A stretch of 64,000 nucleotides of DNA, from NCBI RefSeq assembly GCF_020379485.1, contig NC_063437.1:18563726-18627725 (forward strand). Reading direction: 5' to 3'. The position numbers and the translations under genes are program-made. Under the pieces are notes generated by a model that ran no database searches, had not been told where the DNA came from, and saw only the letters and a list, made by a program, of their open reading frames with translations. Below are positions 34,690 to 45,313 of this stretch, one piece after another. The DNA comes from Brassica napus (lineage: Eukaryota; Streptophyta; Magnoliopsida; Brassicales; Brassicaceae). Position 1 is the first letter of the stretch, and every line of letters starts with the position of its first letter.

Positions 34690-35023
34690 GCATCTTTGAT
34701 GTGTGAATCCAGCTTTTTCTGACGGTTTCTATATCTTTGATGTGTGATATGCAAAGGAAGACAACTTTGATGTCCCTGAGGAAAGTAAAAAGATGTGTGA
34801 TGCAAAGGAAGGCAACTTTGATGGCCCTGAGGAAAGTAATAACAGAGAACACCTTTCTGAAGTTTAGGGCCGGTTCCAGGCACAGCTATATATTATTAGC
34901 CCCTATATTTTAAAGAAGTATTATGTATGGGTTACATGGTATTTATTAATTAAAATTAACCTAAAAAAGTTTATGGCCTCTTAAATCTTAAATCAGGTCA
35001 TCCGGTCCTGTGAAGTTTACTCA
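34690..35023 (+). pseudogene. FBL11 tail fragment, copy C, left part
   Basis: Carries the short exon (CDAKEGNFD-type, 'gatgcaaaggaaggcaactt') twice in tandem at about 34745-34845, followed by the last-intron sequence. The copy is interrupted by a hAT MITE and then by a Harbinger transposon. Together with 38757-39090 it is one degenerate tail copy. Confidence 0.85.
34867..35011. mobile_element. hAT-type MITE with 8-bp target duplication
   Basis: GC-rich ends gggccggttcc and tccggtcctgt, flanked by identical GAAGTTTA at 34859-34866 and 35012-35019. Copy A at about 23176-23183 has a single GAAGTTTA at this site, so it is the empty site. A diverged version of the element's right half is visible in the intact gene's last intron (about 32215-32295). 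Confidence 0.8.
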
Positions 35024-35313
35024 GAGCATGAGCATTGGTGAACCCCTCTTTGGAGTTCACAAGTTTATTTTAATATTTTTTTGTGGGTCCATGAATAGTT
35101 ATGAACTTGTAATTGTTTTTTTCTGTATTGGTGAACCTGAAGTATGAGTTCATAACAATAAAATAATAATATATATATATTTTTTTTAATATTCAAATTA
35201 TCCAGAAAACAAGAATAAAATATTTAAAATATTATTAAATTTTTGAAAACTATTTATTCAATACATTAAAAGATTAGATTACATAAATTGAGAAATAGAA
35301 AAACAAACAAAGT

Positions 35314-36585
35314 TTATTCATCTTCATCACCAAACTTTTGCCAAATATTTTCCATTAAATCAGCTTTCAAACGAGCATGCTTCTCTTGATCTCGGACTTC
35401 TCTGCGCATGGCTAACATATCACCGGCATGAATACTTTCTCTGGTTGTCACCTTTGAACTTCTGCTTGACTCTCCTGATTCGAACTCAGAAGTATTTATT
35501 TGAGCGTATCCGTGTCGTTCGTTCTCTACAATCATATTGTGCAATATGACACAAGTTCTCATTATCCTTCCTATCTTTTCCTTGTCCCATTGTAGAGCTG
35601 GGTTTTTAACAATTGCAAACCTCGACTGCAATACTCCAAAAGCCCGTTCGACATCTTTTCTGGCGGATTCTTGCTTTTGTGCAAATTTCTCGGCTTTAGG
35701 ACCTTGAGGAAGTGGGATGGATTGGATAAATGTTGACCAGTTTGGATAAATTCCGTCAGTAAGATAGTAGGCCATACGATAAGTGTGGTTGTTGACCTTG
35801 AACTTAACTTTAGGTGCTCGACCATGTAAGATGTCATCAAAAACCGGTGACCGATCGAGAACATTGATATCGTTGAGTGTACCTGGTAAGCCGAAAAATG
35901 CGTGCCATATCCAAAGATCTTGTGATGCCACGGCTTCTAAGACAATTGTCGGCTTTCCTGAACCCCGTGTGAACTGACCTTTCCAAGCCGTTGGACAGTT
36001 TTTCCACTCCCAATGCATACAGTCTATGCTGCCTATCATCCCTGGAAACCCGCGGACCTCTCCAACATCTAGTAATCGTTGAAGATCTTCTGGTGTAGGG
36101 CTTCGTAGATACTCATATCCAAACAATTGTATTATCGCATCAGTGAAATTGTCCAAACATAAACGTGATGTACTATCACCAAGTCGGAGATATTCGTCAT
36201 TTCAGTCTCCCGATTGACCATATGCGAGCATACGTATTGCTGCCGTACATTTTTGAAGTGGAGATAGCCCGTACCTTCCGGCAGCATCTCTCCTTTGCTG
36301 AAAGTAGGGAACTTCACTACTTAGGCGATCGACAATGCGAAGGAACAATGGCTTGTTCATTCGGAAACGCCGCCTAAACATTTCAGGTGGGTATGTTGGA
36401 TTTTCCATGAAATAGTCTTTCCATAGTTGATTGTGTCCTTGTTCTCGGTCTCTTTCGATATAAGCTCGTCTCTTCGGTTTGTTGGTTTGACCGGCAACTA
36501 TTGTGTCTATGAAATTATCAACCACTTCGTCGACCATTTCATCAAAAGCTTTATCTGCTTCATCGCTTGATGATGAGGAAGACAT
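35314..36585 (-). pseudogene. Harbinger transposase (HARBI1/ALP1-like) with one in-frame stop
   Basis: A 423-residue frame from the ATG at 36585 broken only by TGA at 36202-36204, where relatives appear to have Ser. N-terminal part: acidic Ser-rich start, then a helix-turn-helix-type region (MFRRRFRMNKPLFLRIVDRL, LSPLQKCTAAIRMLAYGQS). C-terminal part: the DDE nuclease core (GSIDCMHWEWKNCP; LPGTLNDINVLDRSP; then ESARKDVERAFGVLQSRF), giving the expected D, D, E residues. It would cut and paste the element at TNA-like targets. As it stands only truncated products are expected. Confidence 0.92.
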
Positions 36586-36639
36586 TGTTGATGAAATTTG
36601 ATGATCTTTTCCTTACTACATAAGCCAAAAGGGGGTATA

Positions 36640-36960
36640 TATTAACAATTTTATTTTCTTGATTACGGTTTAATAAATTTAAAAGACCAATTTTTTCCCT
36701 TGATTAGGGTTTTATAATTTTTCTTTCCTTGATAAGAGTTTTATAAATTAAATATAAACAATTTTATTTTCTTGATTTAGGGTTTTATATTTTCTTGTTT
36801 TATGGTTTTAAAAATTTAAAAGACCAATTTTTTCCCTTGATTAGGGTTTTATAATTTTTCTTTCCTTGATAAGAGTTTTATAAATTACGGTTTTATAAAT
36901 ATTAACAAATTTTTTTTCTTCATTACGGTTTTACAATTTAAAAGAACAAGATTAGTATAT
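36640..36960. repeat. Direct repeats inside the Harbinger element
   Basis: A segment of roughly 75 bp (with 'gaccaattttttcccttgat' and 'ccttgataagagttttataa') occurs at about 36680-36750 and again at about 36820-36890. It lies upstream of the transposase start, where promoter or transposase-binding repeats could be. Confidence 0.75.
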
Positions 36961-37720
36961 ATTCTTGATACTCTCACATGCCTTTTATTCATGTAATTAA
37001 AGCTAACTAGATAATGTAATGTATACTAAAATGAATTATATTATTAGATATGTGGATTAAAGACTAGCTATAAACCAAGAATTATAATATTTTCAGTTCC
37101 TATATGCGATTAAGAAGGATTCAGACCTAACCTCAATGTTTGATGACAAGTAGAAGTTGGCAGAATCGTGGTTAGTGGTGATCGTGGTTGTGATGAATAG
37201 AAGGCAGTGGTGAATGGGTAGTGGTGATCGTGGTTGTGATGAATACAAGGCAGTGGTGCAGATATTTAACTGAACTAGAGTTTATATATTTAGAGAGAGA
37301 AGTTTTGATGCAGAACTTTAACTGAACTAGAGTTCATATATATAGAGAGACTAGTTTTTAACATACAAAAGATTCAAGTTTCACGGGTACATACACCCGT
37401 GAGTTACAAAAGAGAAAATGTGGGTACATATACCCTTAAAATCCGATGAATCTAAAACAAGTGTAGAATGTGACAAAATACTATACTCTCCCGTGAATCA
37501 AACCTACACCTACAAGCATCAACCCGTGACCTGACATTACCGAGACTATCTTACAAGCATCCACCTCCACACGCATCCACCTGCAACCCGTGACCTACAA
37601 AGCAATTCATAATGTTAGCATTTGGTGGAGATTTATCATAATCAATATACTAAGCAACAGAAGTTCACATTAACCAATAACCTACTCAAAAATTAATTAA
37701 CAAAGTCGTTTCTCACCAAA

Positions 37721-38300
37721 TCAAAGCATTTCAGAGATTAGTTTATTTTTTAGACACACTTCTTGAGCCGAAAGTTTATCTTCATTTTTTGCTAGCAGAC
37801 GGTCTAGGATTTTCTGTTTGGATATGTGATTTTTCGCGGCTAAGATGCTCTCAATCTGATCAAACGCTGCTTCATTCCCGTGCTTCTTTCGTTTGGATGC
37901 TTTGCTAGCCTTAATACCAGGTGGCCTAACATCTTCCTCCGCAGCCACCTCCTCCGCCGGTTCCTTCCTTTTCTCCTTTGCACCCTCTCTGGACACAGAC
38001 TGTGATCTCCATTTTTGATCAAACCTAAGCTCTCTCCAACAATGTTCCAGTATGAACCGCGAATGGTAGTCATTAAAGAAGATGTCATGAGCAGCCTTCA
38101 TGACATCATTCTCGTTTGTTCCGCTAGCCTGCTCCTTCAAAGCGGCTTCATGACTTCCCACAAACTTGCACACCTGCTCAGTGGCTTTACCTCCAGTCTC
38201 TCAATTTGTTTAGTGAGCTCCGGCATCCACTTGATCACCATCTCAACCTCCTCCAAACGCTTACTGAGACGTTCGATATGCTCCTTCAAACAATAAATCT
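37721..38300 (-). pseudogene. Harbinger accessory ORF, C-terminal part
   Basis: An open frame (37721-38173) encodes the C-terminal half of the plant Harbinger second protein: a block like CKFVGSHEAALKEQASGTNE, then HDIFFNDYHSRFILEHCW, then a basic tail (KASKRKKH). Such proteins usually have an N-terminal Myb/SANT domain and help the transposase enter the nucleus and bind DNA. Upstream, 38170-38290 continues in another frame as a short coiled-coil-like stretch and no Myb domain is visible, so I judge it truncated or rearranged. Confidence 0.65.
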
Positions 38301-38756
38301 AAACTCCCATATCAATTTTGAACCCTCCCTCGAAACCCCCAAATCGATTAAGATTCACCGATAACCCTTTGGAGCCCAAATCCGTTAAATCAAACCGTGA
38401 AAGTTATCGATACTGACCTTAGCTCGTCGGGGAGAGAGTGCGCCGTCGATTAGAACCACTAAATCACCCACAGTCGGCGTCGCACGAGAAATCGCCTCCG
38501 AGATAGAGAAACCCTAGTTTTCGAAAGGAGAAGAGAAAATGATTCCTCTCACGCGATTCCCTTTTTTTCTCCGCTTCGACGCGATACCGCGTGGCCACTC
38601 TTGCGTCGACACGTACCATGAACCCGTATCATACGGGTTCACTCCCATGAACCGGATCACTCGTTTAAATCAATTTTTTTCTTTTTTTTTTTAATTTTGG
38701 CCCATATGATACCGAGCCCATGACCCCTTCTAAATACGTCGATGCGCATGCTCTCA

Positions 38757-39090
38757 GTGGCTATATAAAACATAATAAGAATACGTTCTTTATTGCTTTA
38801 GATTGAAAACAATATTCACATGGCAAAACTCATCCATGTTTTTTTTAATTGGCAGGAGAAAGAAGAAGTTCGTTTCCTAAGCATAGTGAAAATCAGGAGA
38901 TGCAAGTTTCATAGATGTTCTTTGGGAAGATAGTTAGCTCCAGTGCATAGGGACGCTGTTTATGTTTTGGAACGGCCAAAACTTCACTAATACACTGCTC
39001 TTTTTTTTTCAACACAACTAATACACTGCTCAAACAAAGACTTTAGTTACCACCACTTTACACTTTATCTTCTTTTTTATACTTATTGTT
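38757..39090 (+). pseudogene. FBL11 tail fragment, copy C, right part
   Basis: Continues copy C after the Harbinger element: the 'ttgaaaacaatattcacatg' segment, the last-exon splice site, and the final exon (EKEEVRFLSIVKI), then frame loss ('gaagatagttagctcc' lacks bases). The extra triplet EE and later shifts distinguish it from the intact gene. Confidence 0.85.
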
Positions 39091-39109
39091 GAAGTTGAAA
39101 GATTTTTTG

Positions 39110-41198
39110 TTACGAGTTGAAAAATGTAAGTGCGGTTTATAAGTTGATTAGTCTTTCGTTGTAGTGTTTTTGTTTGTTTGAAAAACAGTCTTTTCGTTGT
39201 AGTGTTTAGAATCTCTTATCATACAGATGGTGCAAGATTAAAAGTTAAATGGTGATCAAGAAATCGCTAAAGAGTTATGAGATTCGTGTCATTACAGTAC
39301 AATGTTGATTTCTTGACAATTATTACATGATCAAGATAGTTGACTTTTATAGATTTTTTGTTTGAAAGTCAACGCACAGTTATTATTAAGCCAGAGTTGT
39401 TTTTTTTTCACTAGCACTCCACGAACGTTGTCCATACCTGTGTTTATTATTGGGACCGTATATTATTAATGTACGTATGATATATGCACATATGTAACGT
39501 GCAATCAAAATTTTGATTTGTTTGACAGGTCAAATCTGATGAATATGCCCTGTTCTCAAGGTTATGTAACCGTCCATACAAAACTTTTATATAAACTAAT
39601 GACGCTCCAGTCACTTATAAGGGAAATAAAGAATAATACTCCATAAACTTCGTCATAGGTGACGTGCGTTATACATGAGCATGTGTGCATGTCTTATTAA
39701 ATTACAGACGATAAAGAAAAAGATAGGCTGGATAATTCCATAACTGAGAAAATGAGAGAAAAAAAATAAGAGTTGTTTACACCATGGGTCACATTCTGAG
39801 TTTGTGTTACATTCAGAGACACATTCAACATTTGAGGCACTTTTCCTTGTCACTTGCTAGTTGATCGGACAATAATACCCTAAATGAGAGTTTTGTTTTT
39901 AATTTCAACTTCATTTATTTATTTGTTTGTATCTCAAATATTGATAAATATAAATAAATAAATTTAATGTAATAAATTTTAACTTTTCATCCTCTACATT
40001 TTGACATCCATTTATATATACTTTAGAAATTTAAAAATAAAAACATAGAAAATGATTTTATAATTAAAATATTTTAGATAGTATTGGATGGATAAGCCAT
40101 CCACAAGAAAAAAAATATAAATGAATGAATTATAGACAAAGAAAATGTGGATATAATTTAAAAAGTGATAATTAGATTTCATCAAATATATGAATTTATA
40201 GTTTGTGTTCGATGTAGAAAATGTAAGAAAGATAATCTTCTTTGTGGATAAAATTTTCCAGGTTGAAGCCACCCACTAGTTCCTAGAGATCTATTCAACC
40301 ATCCACACATAACACATCCACGCTTCATCTATCCACACACCACTTATCCACGCAACCCCATCCACACGCTATCCGTCCACATCTTTTACAGATCTGGATT
40401 CTGAAATCGTAACTTTGCAGATTTGGATTTTGAAATCCACAACACACTGAGAATCGATTAAAAAGATTAAAAAGATCAGACAATTTCAGAGAATCTAGGA
40501 TTTAGAAGATCAGAATGTCAAACTACCTTCTTCTTTTTTTCTACATCTGTTCATTTTTTTACAAACGGTAGTCTTTCAGTTCGCCTTTTTTCTTTTGTGT
40601 TAGGGAGAGAAAAAAAAAAGAAGTGATAGAATAATTGGAAGATGAAATTTGGATAAAGTCACGTTGAAAGAATGAGAGAAACAAGAAAAAAAGTAAAAAA
40701 GTGTTAATGTACAGATTTTTTCAGTTAGGGAGTTTTTGGTCTTTTTAACACTAGAAAGTGTCTTACAAGCACATTGTGTCCTGCAGTGTAATTGATAAGA
40801 CAAAATGTGCCTCCAAATGTAAAAAATTCAAAAAATAATTAACAAGCTTTTATAATTAGGGGGTTCAAAACCTATGGATATGTATATTTTTAAGGAAAAG
40901 GCTGGTCTCGTAAGAGATAGCGATAATTTTTCAAATGATACAAAACCATATAATTGATTTAATACTTTTTTTTTAGAAATAAAACTCTTTCCACGTGAAT
41001 CTGTATTCGTTTCCATAGTTTTACATTTTCTGTAATCAAAACAAAATAGTTAACCACTAGATCAATTTTATCGTTTATTTTTTTCTTAAATGGGAGATGG
41101 AAACTTGGACAGATTATAACTATAAACCTGATTATATGTTACTACCCGACATTATGTCACTTGTTATGAGTTACAGTTTTCACATGTACGAATTAGAA
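39110..41198. other. AT-rich intergenic DNA
   Basis: No gene supported. A short Cys-rich reading frame on the minus strand near 39780-39850 (ECVSECNTNSECDPWC) lacks a start, signal peptide and splice context. C-rich 'catccaca' repeats lie near 40290-40380. Promoter or relic sequence is possible. Confidence 0.45.
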
Positions 41199-41205
41199 AC
41201 ATATA

Positions 41206-42188
41206 ATTGGGCTCCTGTGGGTGCTATCTCTGATTACTTGGCCCCCTCCACTTCCAATTCGATGGGCATACCTCAAGACGCCACTCTTCAAGATATCTAC
41301 CACAACGGTACATGGTGAGTACGACCTGCGAGATCCGACAAACAGGTCATGGTTCAAGCTCTACTATCTTCTCTTACTTTGACAACGGAACCGGATTCTA
41401 TAATTTGGTCTGTGGACAATTCAATCTGGGAAAAATACAGCACTGGTGGAATCTACAATGTACTAAAGCACCATGGTAATAGGGTACCTTGGAGTGGAAT
41501 CGTATGGAGTAAAGGTGGAATCCCGAAATATAACTTCATGGCGTGGCTAGCTACGCTGAACCGTCTACCTACTAGGGATCGCCTGCTTCAATGGAGCTTA
41601 AATACAGACCCTAAATGCCTTCTCTGCTCCACCACTGATGAGTCTCGTGATCACCGCCTGTTCGAGTGCCACTACTCTGCTTCTCTCTGGTCGTGCCTCT
41701 CCACGCGACTAGGTTTCACTTTGCCGCAAAATTGGGATTCATTGATCACTGCTCTTCTATCACTCACTGGTCCACCTTGGTATAAGAAACTCTGCTGTTT
41801 GGTCTGGAAACTTGCGATTTACTCCCTTTGGGCTGAGAGGAACTCAAGACTGCATCGCCAATGTTACCGCTCTGTCGACTCAATAGCGGCTGCTATGAAT
41901 AGAACGGTAAAGAATAGAATCAATAGTCTTCGGGAAGTTAACCCGGTCGCTGCCTCCTCCATGTTCCAATTCTGGATCCGATCCCCAACTTAGTTACTAT
42001 TGGTGAAATCCATGCAATCTCTACTTCTATCTACCTCAATGATATCGACATCTTCATTTTTGCTATGTTTTGTAACTTGATGTGTATCTTTTCTACTGGG
42101 CTAAAACCCAAAACACTAAAGCTTGGCTAGCCTGTTTTGTTTTTTTTCTCATGCTTTCAATAGAAAAAAAGTTGCAAAAAAAAAAAAA
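41206..42188 (+). mobile_element. 5'-truncated LINE (non-LTR retrotransposon)
   Basis: Holds the C-terminal end of a plant LINE ORF2: the zf-RVT zinc domain (WSKGGIPKYNFMAWL, DPKCLLC, DHRLFECHYS) and tail to the stop at 41993, then a 3' UTR and an A-tail of about 14 bases. The repeat ACATATA at 41199-41205 and 42189-42195 is a likely target-site duplication. The frame from the 5' breakpoint is open apart from one TGA at 41316-41318. RT and endonuclease are missing, as is usual for LINE insertions. Confidence 0.88.
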
Positions 42189-42417
42189 ACATATACCGAA
42201 ATCTACTTTCTATTCTATTTGCAGCTGTCGTGCGAATATTATATGAATATAGTGGGGTTTTTCTTCTTCGTTGGTTTAGACTTTAAAGTCTAAACTAGTA
42301 TTGTTGTCCACAAAAAAAAAGGTATAAACTAGTATTAAATTATTAATTATTTTTTTCAAAAGTTGAGGCTATGAATGTTCCAAAACTTATTCGATGTGTT
42401 TAAAACGTGTATAAAAA

Positions 42418-42645
42418 AGCGAGCATTCTGGTCTAGTGGTAGTGGACGGACCTTGGATGCAAATACATTTCGGATTCGATCATTCTACTGCGGAAACTAA
42501 GTCACATTGTTCTGCTCATCACGGCGGCGGATACCTCTGTACGAAAACTTGGAAGAGGGCCTGTCGTGGGCTGCACCTCTCACCTGAGATTAGGTCTGTG
42601 TCTTTAATAGACCCGGCTTTAACTCTTCTCTTTAACAAAAAAAAA
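42418..42645 (+). mobile_element. tRNA-derived SINE (228 bp)
   Basis: Starts with a tRNA-like head carrying an A box (tggtctagtggta) and a B box (ggattcgatc), followed by a tRNA-unrelated body and a short A-tail. It is flanked by an 11-bp direct repeat GTGTATAAAAA at 42407-42417 and 42646-42656. It encodes no protein and would need LINE machinery to move; a LINE tail lies just upstream. Confidence 0.85.
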
Positions 42646-42656
42646 GTGTATAAAAA

Positions 42657-43483
42657 GATATCTCCAACCCTATTTCATTTTTTTATTCCAAACATCATTT
42701 CAGAGTAAAATATGTTTCAACTCCACTTTATTTTCAACTCCAAAATAGAGTAATATCTAGGATTACTCTATTTATGGAATAACCATACCTATTACTCTAT
42801 TTTAGAGTTAAAACTTTTTTTATTTATAGAATAATCCTTTAAATTTTGAATGCTTTTATTTTATATTTAAATAATATTTTAAAATAATACAAAATACATA
42901 TAATATTTCATAAAAGATTATTAAATAATTTTACATAAAAGTTGCATAAACTAATAAAAATACCAAACTAAACATAAAAATATAACATAAAATAAGTAAT
43001 TTAATAATCAGGTAAATCATTTCTGGAATTGCCATGATCGGTGAAGTATTGCCCAAACAATAAAAATGTTTGATTTTTAAAAAAATTACCCAATTTAAAA
43101 AAAAAAATCATGGATAAATAAATTCATTATTCATTTTAAAATACATTAGTTGAACATTTGTGAGAAAAAAATATTCTAATACTCATTATTGAGCCAAAAT
43201 ATTTTATCTTATATATTTTTATGATTTATTGTACTTTTAATAAGAAATGTTTAATTTAAATAAATTATATTTTGTGGAAGTTTTATAAACATAAGATATT
43301 TGGGGTTAATTGGTAAGTTTTTGTAAATATAAGGTCTTAGTAATAATTATGAACTAAATAAAATTAGAATTCTTTTAGAATATTCATTTTTTAGTAAAAA
43401 ATAGAGTAATATTTGAAGTAAAATCCTACTCCATTTTGGTATTATATTATTTTAGAGTTTATATGGAGTAATAAACTATCTTA
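42657..43483. other. AT-rich DNA with a probable degraded MITE
   Basis: The stretches near 42660-42830 and 43380-43470 share 'agagtaatat' and 'ctccattttg/ctccaaaata' motifs in opposite sense, suggesting a decayed inverted-repeat element. No gene. Confidence 0.45.
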
Positions 43484-44119
43484 CATGGAAACGGAAGCGG
43501 GTACGTGGAAGCGGAAGCGTAAGGAAGCGCAGAAGCGAGATTTTTTAAAATATTAGGAAGCGGATACGTGTTGGAAGCATATATCCATATATAAATATAT
43601 ATATATATATACGTAAATTTTTAAAAAAATTAGGACTAAAAATTATATGATTAAAATTTGAAATAAAACATTTATTCATTTATAATAATTTTGAAATTAT
43701 TTTATATTAAAACTGTAAAAATACACAAAAATTATGTTTACAAAAAATATTATATTAATTATTTTTAATACTTCATAAATAATTGACACAATATGTTTCA
43801 ATATGTGCTATATCTTTGATAAAAAATCTCAATGCATAAAGATAATTTATAGTATTATTTTTGATATTTGTATATTTATAACTCAGTATTCATTACTATT
43901 AATTTTTTTATTTTATATAGATTAAAACTATACATTGTATTTTTTTTAAAAAATGGAAGCGTGATTCCAAAACGGAATCATAAGCTTCCAACAAGTTTTT
44001 AAAGAGAATATTTTAGAAACGTTTTGAAAGCGAGATTCCGCAAGCTTCCACAAGGTTCTGATTCCGATTCCGGTTCCGAAGCGGGAAGCGGACGTCTGAT
44101 GAAGCTTCCGTGCAACGTA
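43484..44119. mobile_element. Element with ggaagcgg-rich inverted ends
   Basis: The left end is rich in ggaagcgg repeats and the right end carries the reverse complement (cttcc.. with ggttccgaagcggg), with an AT-rich centre. It looks like a MITE of hAT type, but no target duplication was found. Confidence 0.55.
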
Positions 44120-44370
44120 GGTAATAAATTGGAGATTCTCTAACAAAACAAAAACAATAAAACAGCGAGATATATAGAACTTGAAGTAAAAGATTGATCA
44201 TCGTTTTGTTGAGCACATGCATGTATGTTCTGCTGCAGATTTCTTTAGTAAAACAAATAACGAAACATTTTGGGAACTCACTAAATCTTAAATGCTTTGA
44301 ATTTGATTATTAACTACTGCTGTAATTAATGATTGTGGCTATGATACCATTCATCGCTATTTCATTATTG

Positions 44371-45079
44371 TAGGGGTGGGCGTTCGGGTATCCGTTCGGG
44401 TTCGGGTCGGGTATTTCGGATTTTCGGGTATTTTGGTATAGAGGTGTAGAACCCGTTCGGGTATTTCTGTACTTCGGGTTGGGTTCGGGTATTTTAAGTT
44501 CGGTTTCGGTTATTTCGGATCGGGTTCGGATATTTAGATTTTGAAGAAAAAAAAATGAAAATTTTCATTTCTCAAATTTCTTGTATTTAAATATATAACT
44601 TTTCACTTAACTATTTTTTATTTTTAATAGATTGCATGGTTAATATATTTGGACATAACATTTTCAAACTAAAAAGACATTAATTTGGTTATTGTTTTTA
44701 AATTTTGGATGTAACTTTTTGTTAATTGCTGAAATAAGAAGTTTGACATGCATTTTAAGCGAATAGCAAATCATCTTCTACGTAATTGTATGTATATCAT
44801 ATGAATTTAAAGTATGTGTAGTATCAATATAAATATTTTATATAAAATGAAAGATGTAAACTATAAATATAAGGTTAATTATCATATGTTCGGTTATTTT
44901 CGGATATCCATTCGGGTTCGGATATTACCCGTTCGGGTTTGGATATCCAATCTCTCCTAATTCAATACCTGTTCGGATATTTTGCTACTTCGGTTCGGAT
45001 TTCGGTTCGGATTTCGGTTCGGGTTTTTCGGATCGGGTTCGGGTGCCACTTCAGATTTCGGGTAAAATGCCCACCCCTA
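44371..45079. mobile_element. hAT-type MITE (709 bp) with 8-bp target duplication
   Basis: Begins TAGGGGTGGGC and ends GCCCACCCCTA, flanked by identical CATTATTG at 44363-44370 and 45080-45087. The subterminal regions are dense in 'ttcgggt' motifs on both sides, which may be transposase-binding sites. Open frames inside are chance. Confidence 0.9.
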
Positions 45080-45313
45080 CATTATTGTATCAACCCAAAA
45101 AAGATAAATTATTATTGTAGTAATAGATTGCATAGGGAATATCCAAATGAAGACTGTTGTCATGTGATGAAAATCCCTTACTTCGTGGGATGTGGTATCT
45201 CTTGCGTTGTTTCTTGGACGTACGATTTTCTCGTCCAACACATATGTGGTCACGTTCATTTTTATTCATTACATCACATTAATGGATCTGTCTACAGGAC
45301 TACAGGTCATATA

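Larger units (their letters stand above)
35024..38753 (-). mobile_element. PIF/Harbinger DNA transposon, nearly complete (3.73 kb)
   Basis: Ends are inverted gagcatg(a/c)gcat, flanked by a 3-bp duplication TCA (35021-35023 and 38754-38756). It carries the two genes typical of the superfamily, both on the minus strand: a DDE transposase (35314-36585) and an accessory DNA-binding-type ORF (37721-38300). The pre-insertion sequence, with one TCA, is present in FBL11 tail copy A near 23190. This makes both boundaries certain to within a base or two. Confidence 0.93.

Noticed and set aside
36640..36960. CRISPR-like or satellite array
   Set aside because: Only two long imperfect copies, in a plant transposon; no regular spacers.
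39780..39853. Cys-rich minus-strand frame (ECVSECNTNSECDPWC) as a defensin-like peptide gene
   Set aside because: No ATG in frame (it opens at GTG after a stop), no signal-peptide exon or splice acceptor found, and only about five cysteines without the defensin spacing.
42418..42490. Functional tRNA gene
   Set aside because: A and B boxes are present but the cloverleaf cannot be completed, and the A-tail and target duplication mark it as a SINE.
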